DNA from: Vulcanimicrobiota bacterium
Lineage (GTDB): Bacteria > Vulcanimicrobiota > Vulcanimicrobiia > Vulcanimicrobiales > Vulcanimicrobiaceae
Reading direction: 5' to 3'
Assembly (NCBI GenBank): GCA_027459645.1
Contig: DAIDHQ010000030.1
Span: 186,001-250,000, forward strand
Length of the DNA stretch: 64,000 nt
The translations under genes were made by a program, and so were the position numbers. The notes beneath the pieces are model-generated. The model made no database searches. It was not told the DNA's origin and saw only the letters and a program-made list of their open reading frames with translations. Shown piece after piece: positions 1-8,698 of this stretch. How positions within the stretch are numbered: the first letter of the stretch is position 1; each line of letters begins with the position of its first letter.

Positions 1-2
1 AG

Positions 3-863
3 TGGGAGTTCGAACCGTTCGGTGCTGGCCGGCCCGGTTGGCACATCGAATGCTCCGCCATGGCGCGCACGCTACTCGATCCGCAAGGCCAAGGGTTCGA
101 TATCCATGGCGGCGGCGCCGATTTGATCTTCCCGCATCACGAGAACGAGATCGCGCAGAGCGAGCCGTTGATGCCGCATCCGCCGATGGCGAACGTGTGG
201 CTGCACGGTGGCCTGTTGAATTTCGAAGGCCGCAAGATGTCCAAATCGCTGGGCAACTTCGAACCGCTGGTCGATTTGCTGGCGCGTCACGATCCGCAAG
301 CGGTGCGCATGACGTTTTTGACGACGGGCTACAGCAAGGTGATGAACTTCACCGAAGAGTCGCTTTCCGCATCGTATGCGAATCTCGAAAAGCTCAAAGC
401 GGCCTATCGCCGGATCCACGGTGACGGTCCGCTCGAACCGCGTCACGACGTGCACGCGTCGATCGCCGAGAGCGTCGCAGCCGCACTCGACGACGACGTG
501 AATACCTCGGCGGCGCTGGCAGCGCTGCTGGCGTTTGCAAAGGATGCGACGCCGGCCGACGCGGGCGCATTCGAAACCGCGCTCTGGCTGCTCGGCGTCG
601 TTCCAAATGCGTCGTGGCTCGAAGAGGCGCGCGCGCAGTTGCCCGCGGACGTGCTCGAGCGGCTGCATTCGGAATTCGGCGGAGAGATCGCGTTCGACGG
701 CGCATCGGCGGAAGAAGCGATCGGCATGGTGATCGAACGCCGCTCGCAGGCGCGCGCCGCCAAAGATTGGGCGGCTTCGGATCGCTTACGCGACGCACTC
801 GCGCGCTGCGGCATCGCTATCAAGGATTCGAAGGAGGGCACCACGTGGACCGCCGCCGGATAA
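3..863 (+). CDS. cysS: Cysteinyl-tRNA synthetase, C-terminal part (5' truncated by window start)
   Basis: Frame 3 reads WEFEPFGAGRPGWHIECSAMARTLL...FDIHGGGADLIFPHHENEIAQSE...KMSKSLGNF: HIGH-class signature incl. KMSKS; the ORF track begins at an internal Met (60). Confidence 0.97.
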   Translation, partial: WEFEPFGAGRPGWHIECSAMARTLLDPQGQGFDIHGGGADLIFPHHENEIAQSEPLMPHPPMANVWLHGGLLNFEGRKMSKSLGNFEPLVDLLARHDPQAVRMTFLTTGYSKVMNFTEESLSASYANLEKLKAAYRRIHGDGPLEPRHDVHASIAESVAAALDDDVNTSAALAALLAFAKDATPADAGAFETALWLLGVVPNASWLEEARAQLPADVLERLHSEFGGEIAFDGASAEEAIGMVIERRSQARAAKDWAASDRLRDALARCGIAIKDSKEGTTWTAAG

Positions 864-1645
864 ATCGCGGCCCCCGCACGCCGCAGCGGCGCCGGGAAGC
901 GCGCCTGGATTTTGACGACGTGATGTACGGCATCCACGTCGTCGAGGAGGCGCTCAACGCAAACGAACCGCTGCGCGCAATCCACGTCTCCGACGATCGC
1001 AAGCGCGATCCGTTGCTGCGGAAAATCATCGCCGAGGCCAAGGAACGCAACATTACGGTGCGCTTCGAAGACCGCGGCTTTTTCGCGCAGCTTCCCTATA
1101 AAACGCATCAGGGCGTTATTGCCATCGCGCCGCCGTTCGAGTACGCGAGCCTGCACGACGTACTCGGGAAGCGCAAGACCGGCTTCGCGTTCTTCGTCTT
1201 GCTCGACCACCTGACCGATCCGCACAACGTGGGCGCGATCGTGCGCAGCGCCGAATGTTTTGGCGCCGATGCGGTGATCGTGCCCGAGCGGCGTTCGGCC
1301 GGAATTAACGCGACGGTGCGCAAAGCTGCGGCGGGCGCGGCCGAGCATCTGCCGATCGTGCGCGTTTCGAACATCAACGATGCGATCCGTCAATTGAAGA
1401 AGGCGGGCATCTGGGTGGCCGGCGCCGATGCGGGCGAGCGGTCCGTCGAGCTGTCGGAAGCCGATTTTCGGCGGGATATTGCGCTCGTGATCGGAGCGGA
1501 AGGCGAGGGGCTTGCCCAGCTGGTCCGCCGAGAGTGCGATTATCTGGTACGCATTCCGATGCGCGGCGTTACGGAGTCGCTCAACGCCTCGGTCGCCGGA
1601 GGCGTCCTCATGTACGAAGTCCTGCGGCAAAGGTCGCAGGCGTAG
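845..1645 (+). CDS. rlmB: 23S rRNA (guanosine-2'-O)-methyltransferase, TrmH/SpoU family
   Basis: YGIHVVEEALNA...LLDHLTDPHNVGAIVRSAECFGADAVIVPERRSAGI...IGAEGEGLAQLVRRECDYLVRIPMRGVTESLNASVAGGVLMYE; GTG 845 (or ATG 922) start; overlaps cysS end. Confidence 0.93.
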   Translation: MDRRRINRGPRTPQRRREARLDFDDVMYGIHVVEEALNANEPLRAIHVSDDRKRDPLLRKIIAEAKERNITVRFEDRGFFAQLPYKTHQGVIAIAPPFEYASLHDVLGKRKTGFAFFVLLDHLTDPHNVGAIVRSAECFGADAVIVPERRSAGINATVRKAAAGAAEHLPIVRVSNINDAIRQLKKAGIWVAGADAGERSVELSEADFRRDIALVIGAEGEGLAQLVRRECDYLVRIPMRGVTESLNASVAGGVLMYEVLRQRSQA

Positions 1646-1655
1646 GACGCCAACA

Positions 1656-1670
1656 GGAACCGACGGTTCC
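1656..1670. promoter_or_regulatory. Palindrome GGAACC-GAC-GGTTCC upstream of sigH promoter (operator or rlmB terminator hairpin)
   Basis: Perfect dyad read directly, followed by TTTATCC. Confidence 0.4.
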
Positions 1671-1677
1671 TTTATCC

Positions 1678-1706
1678 TTGACGGGGGCAGGACCCCCTCC
1701 TATAAT
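1678..1706 (+). promoter_or_regulatory. Consensus-like sigma-70 promoter for sigH: TTGACG-N17-TATAAT
   Basis: TTGACG 1678-1683, 17-nt spacer, TATAAT 1701-1706. Confidence 0.75.
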
Positions 1707-1781
1707 CACGTGGATGCGTCGCGCTCGACGGGCTCCGGCCCGCGTTTTTTCGGCGCATCGGACCACGAGGCGAAAAAATTC

Positions 1782-2429
1782 ATGGCTATGACCCATCCCA
1801 TCTCGGATGGTTTGGAGTACAACGAGAGAGCGGACGAAGATCTCGTTGCCATCGCGAAGTCGGGCGACAATCTCGCGATGGAGTACCTGCTCAACAAGTA
1901 CAAGAATTTCGTCAGAATCAAGGCCAAGAGCTACTTCCTGATCGGCGCCGACCGTGAGGACATCATCCAAGAGGGTATGATCGGCCTCTATAAGGCTGTG
2001 CGCGACTTTAAGGCGGACAAGCTTTCGAGTTTCCGCGCGTTCGCGGAGCTGTGCATCACGCGTCAGATCATCACCGCTATTAAGACGGCGACGCGTCAAA
2101 AGCACATCCCCCTCAACCAGTACATCTCGTTGAACAAGCCGATCTACGACGAAGACAGCGAACGTACGCTCCTCGACGTGATGGCGTCGCAAAAGACGTC
2201 CGATCCCGAAGAGCTCGTCGTGACGCAAGAAGTCTCCGACGACATCCGGCAGCGGATTCGACAGAATCTTTCCGAGCTCGAATCGCAGGTGCTCGAATCG
2301 TACCTGGAAGGTAAGAGCTATCAGGAGATGGCGCGCGATTTAGGCCGCCACGTGAAATCGATCGACAACGCGCTGCAGCGCGTGAAACGCAAGATCGAAA
2401 AGAATCTCGCGGAGTTCGAGTTTCAGTAA
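1782..2429 (+). CDS. sigH: RNA polymerase sigma factor SigH (Spo0H) family
   Basis: MAMTHPISDGLEYNERADEDLVAIAKSGDNLAMEYLLNKYKNFVRIKAKSYFLIGADREDIIQEGMIGLYKAVRDF; located downstream of cysS-rlmB as in Firmicutes. Confidence 0.93.
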   Translation: MAMTHPISDGLEYNERADEDLVAIAKSGDNLAMEYLLNKYKNFVRIKAKSYFLIGADREDIIQEGMIGLYKAVRDFKADKLSSFRAFAELCITRQIITAIKTATRQKHIPLNQYISLNKPIYDEDSERTLLDVMASQKTSDPEELVVTQEVSDDIRQRIRQNLSELESQVLESYLEGKSYQEMARDLGRHVKSIDNALQRVKRKIEKNLAEFEFQ

Positions 2430-2452
2430 GCCGAAGGATGGAAAGCGAGAGA

Positions 2453-2480
2453 GGCCCGCACGAACGTGCGGGCCCTTTTT
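2453..2480 (+). terminator. Rho-independent terminator after sigH
   Basis: GGCCCGCACG-AA-CGTGCGGGCC followed by TTTTT. Confidence 0.85.
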
Positions 2481-2490
2481 ATGTATTCAC

Positions 2491-3516
2491 CTACTCGCCA
2501 GGCGTGAGCACCATGCGAAAGCGGGCTTTGCCGCTCATCATCTTTTCGTACGCCTCGGCCGCCCGTTCGAGCGGCATCGTTTCGATTTCCGGCCGAACGC
2601 CCGTCAAGACGCTAAAGCGAAGCGTGTCTTCGGAATCGACGTTCGTGCCCGACGGCCACGCCTTTACCGAGTGGCGTCCGCCGATCATCTGGGCCGTCTC
2701 GAGGGGCAGCGGCTCCATCGATGCGCCCACGATAAGAACCTGACCGTCGATCGCGAGCGCCTGCATGAGGGGCTGGATCGCTTTGGCGTCGGTTACGGTG
2801 GAAAGCACGAGCTTCGCGCCGCCGAGTTTGTTGAGTTCGGCAGCCAGGTCGTCGCGCGTGCTATCGAGATAGCTTGCGGCACCCAGCTTTTTCGCGTGCT
2901 CGGCTTTCTCCGCGCCGCGTGCCACGGCAACGACGTGGAATCCCATCTTCGCGGCATACTGCACGGCGAGATGGCCGAGTCCACCGACGCCGAGCACGAC
3001 GACGACGTCGCCCGGCCTCGCAACGCTGTGCCGAAGCGAATTAAATGTGGTCACGCCGGCGCACATCAGCGGCGCCGCATCTTGAAACGAGAGACCTTCC
3101 GGTATGCGCGCGAGAGCGACCGCCGGAACGTTTACGTAATTCGCATATCCGCCGTCGTACGCCATGCCGGGAACTTGAAGGTTGCGGCAGGTAATGAAGT
3201 CGCCTCGCCGGCAGCGGTCGCAATGCCCGCAGTGTCCTCCATGCCAGCCGACGCCGACGCGATCGCCGACGTTCCATCCTACGACGTTCTCACCGAGCGC
3301 ATCGATCGTGCCGGCAATCTCGTGCCCTGGTGCGCGCGGATAGGTGATGCCCGGAAAGGCGTTGTGAACCGTGAAGGCGTCGCTGTGACAGATCCCGCTT
3401 GCGCGAACGCGGATTCGCACCTGACCCGGCGCGGGGTCGGGAAAATCGACCGTGACGATCTCGAGAGCCGCCGCATCGGCCGTGGGAACGCGAGCCATCG
3501 TTACTTTGGTACTCAT
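2491..3516 (-). CDS. Zinc-dependent alcohol dehydrogenase (MDR family)
   Basis: GICHSDAFT...GHEIAGTIDALG...GHCGHCDRCRRGDFITC (structural Zn Cys), GVGGLGHLAVQYA Rossmann motif. Confidence 0.92.
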   Translation of the reverse strand: MSTKVTMARVPTADAAALEIVTVDFPDPAPGQVRIRVRASGICHSDAFTVHNAFPGITYPRAPGHEIAGTIDALGENVVGWNVGDRVGVGWHGGHCGHCDRCRRGDFITCRNLQVPGMAYDGGYANYVNVPAVALARIPEGLSFQDAAPLMCAGVTTFNSLRHSVARPGDVVVVLGVGGLGHLAVQYAAKMGFHVVAVARGAEKAEHAKKLGAASYLDSTRDDLAAELNKLGGAKLVLSTVTDAKAIQPLMQALAIDGQVLIVGASMEPLPLETAQMIGGRHSVKAWPSGTNVDSEDTLRFSVLTGVRPEIETMPLERAAEAYEKMMSGKARFRMVLTPGE

Positions 3517-3555
3517 AGAACCGTAACGACACGTGAACGCGCCGGAACGTTGCTT

Positions 3556-3915
3556 TTACGTTCTTTGATGCAGACCGAAGACGTTGCCGTCGGGATCGAG
3601 ACACCATTCCGAGAAGCACGCGCCCGGTTCGCCGGTGCCGAAACGCTTGACATAGGAGCCGCCCAGCTCGACGACGCGTTTGCCGAGCGCCTCGGCTTCA
3701 TCGACGCCGAAGACGATGCCGCCCGTCGGCGTAAACTCCGTCGCCGAAGGGTCGCGTCCGATTGCAAACGTGTTGCCGTCCGGCAACTCGTATTCGACGT
3801 AGAAATCCTGGTACTCGACGCTCGCGCTGAGGTCGAGCAGCTCTTCATAGAAGGCGCGCAAGCGCTTCATGTCGCGCGTTTGTATGATGACGAAATCGAA
3901 GCCGCGGGTCTTCAT
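3556..3915 (-). CDS. VOC (glyoxalase/bleomycin-resistance-like) family protein
   Basis: MKTRGFDFVIIQTRDMKRLRAFYEELL...FSEWCLDPDGNVFGLHQ; start trimmed from longer ORF. Confidence 0.85.
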   Translation of the reverse strand: MKTRGFDFVIIQTRDMKRLRAFYEELLDLSASVEYQDFYVEYELPDGNTFAIGRDPSATEFTPTGGIVFGVDEAEALGKRVVELGGSYVKRFGTGEPGACFSEWCLDPDGNVFGLHQRT

Positions 3916-3917
3916 CG

Positions 3918-4277
3918 CTAACGGAACGTTACCGTATACACGTCGACGAGCGGCTTTCCGCCCACTGAAATCGTGGCGCGCAGCCTGCACGCAGTTCCTG
4001 CCGGCCCTTCGACGTCCGCTCCGTAGGTGGCAAATGATTTGATCGTGCGCAGCCGCGCCTCGATCTTGCCCGAACAATCGCCCAGCTTCACGATTTCGTA
4101 GTGCGGTTGCCAGCGGGAATTGTACGTTCCGAACTCAAGGTAGGTAAGCTTGCCTGCCGGAGCGGTAAAAGATGTACGCGGGCCGGGGCAAAAGCTTCCG
4201 CAGGCCATTGCATAGGCCGTCGTCGCTGCAAGCGCCGCACCGAGGGCGAACGGCATCGTCCCTTTTTTCATGCTCAT
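3918..4277 (-). CDS. Small secreted hypothetical protein
   Basis: MSMKKGTMPFALGAALAATTAYAMACG signal-peptide-like N-terminus. Confidence 0.6.
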   Translation of the reverse strand: MSMKKGTMPFALGAALAATTAYAMACGSFCPGPRTSFTAPAGKLTYLEFGTYNSRWQPHYEIVKLGDCSGKIEARLRTIKSFATYGADVEGPAGTACRLRATISVGGKPLVDVYTVTFR

Positions 4278-4333
4278 CACCACCGTTTCTCTTACGTTCT
4301 CTGCTCTTGGGACGCCCTGCGGGATATCCACGT

Positions 4334-4669
4334 TCATCCCTGCTTCCCCATCTGCTCCACGATTGCGTCATAGATCGCGTATTTTTCATCGACCGGGTCG
4401 ACCACCATGACTTCCGGCGCAGCACCGGCCTTCTCGAACGCGACAGTGACTTTGCCTTTGGCGCAGACGTCCATGCAACTGGTCGAGATCACGCGAATCG
4501 GGCCCCACTCCCCGTGTTCCTTGAGTTCCGCCTTCAGCCAGTCGCGCAGGTTGAAGTCGCCGATTTTTTCCGCGACCTCCGGAGCCTCTTCGGGGATGCG
4601 TTCTTTGAAGCAGCGTTCGCAAACGAGGACGAGGCCGCTATTGGTCCATTTCGGTTTAACGGGTTGCAT
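4334..4669 (-). CDS. Thioredoxin-like [2Fe-2S] ferredoxin-type protein
   Basis: VLVCERCFKER...STSCMDVCAKGKVTVAF Cys pattern. Confidence 0.7.
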   Translation of the reverse strand: MQPVKPKWTNSGLVLVCERCFKERIPEEAPEVAEKIGDFNLRDWLKAELKEHGEWGPIRVISTSCMDVCAKGKVTVAFEKAGAAPEVMVVDPVDEKYAIYDAIVEQMGKQG

Positions 4670-4726
4670 GGGGCCCGAGCTATTGGCGATGCAGGCTCGG
4701 TTATCCCGCGACGCGTGCGATCGCGG

Positions 4727-4798
4727 AGCCGGAGGTGGGATTCGAACCCACGGCCCCCTACTTACAAGGTAGGCGCTCTACCCCTGAGCTACTCCGGC
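4727..4798 (-). tRNA. tRNA-Thr (anticodon TGT)
   Basis: Reverse complement GCCGGAGTAGCTCAGGGGTAGAGCGCCTACCTTGTAAGTAGGGGGCCGTGGGTTCGAATCCCACCTCCGGCT folds as a full cloverleaf; CCA not encoded. Confidence 0.97.
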
Positions 4799-5319
4799 TT
4801 GGTGCGCGACGGCAAGTCCGGTTCAACCAATTCGGCGAGCTTCCTTGGCAAAGGAAAGGGCGTTGCAGCAGTAATGAGACGCTTCTGCTTCGGCGCAGCA
4901 CCACGAAGGGGATTCGCACGGCCACCCCAGCGATCTGCTCGCCCTTTCCCTCTGTTTAACCCACGAAAAGTCGAGGTAAGCGAATGGCAATTCGGACACA
5001 GCAACGCGAGGTTCTCAACGTTGGTGTTCTGCCAGTTTCCGTCGATGTGCTCGATCTCCACGGGTACGCGCCCGGTACGAGGATGCCGCTCTTGCCAGTT
5101 GCATCGCGAGCACTTCTCGCCATGTTTCCATATAAGATAACGTCGCAAGAACCTTGGATTATGCGATGGCGGATATAGACCACTCTCAAGCAAATGAACG
5201 CGAACCTTGAAATCATGTTCGTACATACAGGTGGTCGAACAAAACCGGCGGCCTTCTTTTGAACAACGGTTGCCGCAATTGTTCGAACACATCGGGATCG
5301 TTGGTTTCTTGGGATTCAT
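4789..5319 (-). CDS. HNH endonuclease; stop codon lies inside tRNA-Thr(TGT)
   Basis: CSNNCGNRCSKEGRRFCSTTC zinc ribbon; CSRCNWQERHPRTGRVPVEIEHIDGNWQNTNVENLALLCPNCHSLTSTF HNH core; TAG stop = tRNA nt 8-10. Confidence 0.88.
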   Translation of the reverse strand: MNPKKPTIPMCSNNCGNRCSKEGRRFCSTTCMYEHDFKVRVHLLESGLYPPSHNPRFLRRYLIWKHGEKCSRCNWQERHPRTGRVPVEIEHIDGNWQNTNVENLALLCPNCHSLTSTFRGLNRGKGRADRWGGRANPLRGAAPKQKRLITAATPFPLPRKLAELVEPDLPSRTKPE

Positions 5320-5336
5320 GCCTCAAGCATGAACGA

Positions 5337-6128
5337 TCAGTGTGCCACCTGTATGTCATTGAAAAATCGGTCGAGCGAGGTCGTGAAACGCTCGAAGCCG
5401 TCGCGATGCAGGCTGTGTCCCAAGCCTTCAAAGATTTCGATGCGAACCCTCGGTGAATGCGTGCGTTCGATCTGGTCGATCGTGGAGGCGGGAACGATCG
5501 ATTCTTCGCGATCGGCTAACGCGAGCAGCATCGGTCTGTTGTAATCGGCGATGCGCGCGCGAAGATCCCACGAGCCGTCGCGATTTTCGTCGCGAAGTCC
5601 GGCGATCGGCGCCGTCGTCATGTGCCGCACGCCGAGCAGCGTGCCTTCCACGTCGTCGGGATGCCGATCGGCATAGAGCCGGCGGACGGCCGCGTCGCGA
5701 TCGTTTCCCGCGGCGGAAAATTGCGCGTCGAGTTCCTCGATGTATTCGGCGTACCACTCGTCGGGTGCTTGCACGAGCATCGGATCGATCGCCACGACGC
5801 CGCGCACGTCCAGTTCTTCGCCTGCACCGATAACGACGGCGCCGCCCCACGAATGTCCTAACAGTACGTCGACCTTGCCGATCGCTGCCGCTACGTTGAT
5901 CGCGTCCCACACCCCGCGCTGCAGGGACATCGGGCCGCGCACGCCGGCGCTGTCGCCGTGACCGCGCTGATCGTAGGCGACGAACTGCATGCGATCGGCA
6001 TAGCGCTTTGCAAGGCGCAGCCACGACCGGCGCGAGCCCGTCATGCCGTGCACGCAGAGCACCACGGGCCCGCGGTCGCCCCAGCGCTCGACGCTCGTGA
6101 CGGCGCCGTCGTCCAGCGTAACGATCAT
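5337..6128 (-). CDS. Alpha/beta-fold hydrolase
   Basis: VLCVHGMTGSRRSW...GHSWGGAVV nucleophile elbow...GLGHSLH. Confidence 0.92.
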   Translation of the reverse strand: MIVTLDDGAVTSVERWGDRGPVVLCVHGMTGSRRSWLRLAKRYADRMQFVAYDQRGHGDSAGVRGPMSLQRGVWDAINVAAAIGKVDVLLGHSWGGAVVIGAGEELDVRGVVAIDPMLVQAPDEWYAEYIEELDAQFSAAGNDRDAAVRRLYADRHPDDVEGTLLGVRHMTTAPIAGLRDENRDGSWDLRARIADYNRPMLLALADREESIVPASTIDQIERTHSPRVRIEIFEGLGHSLHRDGFERFTTSLDRFFNDIQVAH

Positions 6129-7012
6129 GACGCGTGCTGCGCGTGGCGCCCGGGGAAGGTCAGTTCGGAAACGCCGGATTTGTCGAGCTCGCCGAGCCCG
6201 AGACGTTTCATCAATTCGAACTGTTCGTAAGCTGCCTGCGCTAAGGGGAGCCGCAGATGTTCGTCGCGCGCGAGACCGAGCGCGATACCGGAATCCTTCG
6301 CTGCATGTTCGGCAGAAAAATATACGTCGTGTTCGCGATTTTGCATGTCGGCGCCGTCGGTTTCCAGGACGCGCGAGTTTGCGCCCGTTTGCGAGAAGAC
6401 CTCGCGCAGCACGTCGAGATCGAGCCCGAGCGCGGATCCGAGCCCAAGTCCCTCCGCAAGACCCGCGGTGTTAATGTTCATGACCATATTCACGAGCGCC
6501 TTGACTTGCGCGGCGCGCCCCGCCTCGCCGATGTATTTGAGCGACGAACTCATCTTTTCGAACATCGGGCGAAGGCGATCGTAGACCTCGCGCTTGCCGC
6601 CGATCATCAGATACAGCGTACCGTTGCGCGCTTGCGGAATGGAACTTGCCATGCAGGCTTCAACCGCGTGCGCGCCCGCTGCTTCCGCCGCGCGTTCGAC
6701 TTCGACGTGGACGCTCGGCGTAACGGTCGCACAGTTGACGAAGATGCGTCCCGAAGCGCCTTTGAGTAACGCGCCGCCCGAAAAGATCTCGCGCATGGCG
6801 GCATCGTCGCTGACGACCGTGACGATCACGTCGCTCAACTCGGTCACGCGCGCGAGCGAATCGGTGACCTCGCCGCCGGTCTCGCGTGCGGTCTCTTCAG
6901 CCGCTGCGCGGTTTACGTCGTAGAGCGCTGCGATCGTGTACCCGACGTCGTTGAGACGGCGAGCGATATTCGCGCCCATGCGGCCCGTGCCGACGATGCC
7001 GATTCGTTCCAT
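6125..7012 (-). CDS. NAD(P)-dependent oxidoreductase, 3-hydroxyisobutyrate dehydrogenase family
   Basis: MERIGIVGTGRMGANIARRLNDVGY...MIGGKREVYDRLRPMFE...KALVNMVMNINTAGLAEGLGLG. Confidence 0.92.
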   Translation of the reverse strand: MERIGIVGTGRMGANIARRLNDVGYTIAALYDVNRAAAEETARETGGEVTDSLARVTELSDVIVTVVSDDAAMREIFSGGALLKGASGRIFVNCATVTPSVHVEVERAAEAAGAHAVEACMASSIPQARNGTLYLMIGGKREVYDRLRPMFEKMSSSLKYIGEAGRAAQVKALVNMVMNINTAGLAEGLGLGSALGLDLDVLREVFSQTGANSRVLETDGADMQNREHDVYFSAEHAAKDSGIALGLARDEHLRLPLAQAAYEQFELMKRLGLGELDKSGVSELTFPGRHAQHAS

Positions 7013-7015
7013 GTC

Positions 7016-8596
7016 TTATCCCTTCAACATCTCGCGCGCGGCATTCCAGCCGGGCGCTCCCATCACGCCGCCGCCTGGATGTGCGGCCGAGCCGCACATG
7101 TAGAGGCCTTTGACCGGCGTGCGATAGTTCGCATAACCCGGCACCGGGCGAAACATATACAGATTGTGCAGCGGCATCGTCCCTTGAAAAATGTTGCCTC
7201 CGGTCAACCCGAATTTCGCTTCGATATCGACGGGCGTGAGAATCTGCCGGTCGAGCACCGAGTCCTTAAAGCCCGGCGCATAGCGCTCGACGATATCGAA
7301 GCAGCGATCGGCGAACTCGGCCTTGTTCGCGTCGGTCCAGGGACCGTCTTTACGCGCGTAGGGAGCGTACTGCACGAACATCGATGCGAGGTGTTTCCCC
7401 GGCGGAGCGATCGTGTCGTCGAGCGACGACGGCAGGCACATCTCGACGACCGGCTCGCGCGAGGGCATGCCGTATTTCGCATCGTCGTATGCGCGTTCGA
7501 TAAAATCTTGGTCCGGGCAGAAGTGCACGGTGCCGTGATGCTGCAGCCCCGGCTCGTGCCCGGGAAGCGCGGTAAAACTGGGAAGCTTGTCGATCGCAAC
7601 GTTGATCTTCACCGACGCGCTCTCGTACCCAATGCGCGCAACGGCGTCGCGGAACTCCGGCGGCAACGACCGCGGGTCGAGGAATTTCTCGAAGGTCAAG
7701 TGCATGTCGACGCCGCTTGCAATCTTCTTCGCGTAAAATTCGTCGCCGTTGCGCAACGCGACGCCCGTCACGGCGCCATTCTTCGTGAGGATCGTTTCGA
7801 CTTCGGCTTCCGTGCGAATCTCGACGCCAAGATCCTTGGCCGCGCGCGCAATCGATTGCGTCAATCCGCCCATGCCGCCGCGCATGTACGCCCACACGCC
7901 CTTCTTGCCGTTGGTTTCACCCATCACGTGATGGAAGAGCACGTACGCCGTGCCGGGCATCGACGGCGCCATAAACGCGCCGATGATCGCGTCGGTCGCG
8001 ATCGTGCCTTTGAGTTCTTCCGATTCGAACCAGCGATCGAGAATGGGACGCGCGGCGCCGCTGAGCATTTCGATCGCCTCGTTCATCGCGGGGCCCATTC
8101 TTTGCATCGAGCGTCCGAGCTTGCCCATCTCCAAGAGATCGCCGATACCCGGCTTGAGCACGTTGGGCGGAATCTGCGTGAGCGTCGGTTCGATGACCGA
8201 CGCGACGCGTTCCAGCATCGCCTCGTATTTCGGGTACGCTTCCGCGTCGTGCTTGCTGAACTTCGCGATCTCTTGCGTATCTTGCGCGAGGCCGCGACCG
8301 AGCATGAGATACCGGCCGTCTAAAAAGGGCGAGAAGGACGCCGGGTTGCGCTCGATCGCCTCAAAGCCGTGCGCCTTCAAATTGAGGTCGCGGACGATCT
8401 CCGGGCGGAAGAGGCTGTTGACATAGGCCGCGGTCGAGACCTTATAGCCCGGGAAGGTCTCCTCGGTGACCGAGGCGCCGCCAACGATGTAGCGGCGCTC
8501 CAGGACGAGAACCTTCCACTTGGCTTTGGCCAGATATGCGGCGGTGACCAGGCCGTTATGGCCCCCGCCAATAATGATGGCATCGTAGGTGCTCAT
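7016..8596 (-). CDS. FAD-dependent oxidoreductase of the phytoene desaturase/PYROXD2-like family
   Basis: MSTYDAIIIGGGHNGLVTAAYLAKAKWKVLVLERR...MRGGMGGLTQSIARAAKDLGVEIRTEAEV...LYMCGSAAHPGGGVMGAPGWNAAREML. Confidence 0.92.
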   Translation of the reverse strand: MSTYDAIIIGGGHNGLVTAAYLAKAKWKVLVLERRYIVGGASVTEETFPGYKVSTAAYVNSLFRPEIVRDLNLKAHGFEAIERNPASFSPFLDGRYLMLGRGLAQDTQEIAKFSKHDAEAYPKYEAMLERVASVIEPTLTQIPPNVLKPGIGDLLEMGKLGRSMQRMGPAMNEAIEMLSGAARPILDRWFESEELKGTIATDAIIGAFMAPSMPGTAYVLFHHVMGETNGKKGVWAYMRGGMGGLTQSIARAAKDLGVEIRTEAEVETILTKNGAVTGVALRNGDEFYAKKIASGVDMHLTFEKFLDPRSLPPEFRDAVARIGYESASVKINVAIDKLPSFTALPGHEPGLQHHGTVHFCPDQDFIERAYDDAKYGMPSREPVVEMCLPSSLDDTIAPPGKHLASMFVQYAPYARKDGPWTDANKAEFADRCFDIVERYAPGFKDSVLDRQILTPVDIEAKFGLTGGNIFQGTMPLHNLYMFRPVPGYANYRTPVKGLYMCGSAAHPGGGVMGAPGWNAAREMLKG

Positions 8597-8698
8597 GACG
8601 CCCTTTCTATTCGGAGGAAGCGGGATACGCCCCGATGGATGCCTGGCCCTGCGATGTGATTTCCGAATGATTTTCGGCGCGAAAGAGAGGATCGGGTA

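Noticed and set aside
4172-5140. 322-aa + ORF containing RRWDSNPRPPTYKVGALPLSYSG
   Set aside because: That string is the classic false translation of a tRNA antisense strand (tRNA-Thr TGT); rest is antisense to real genes
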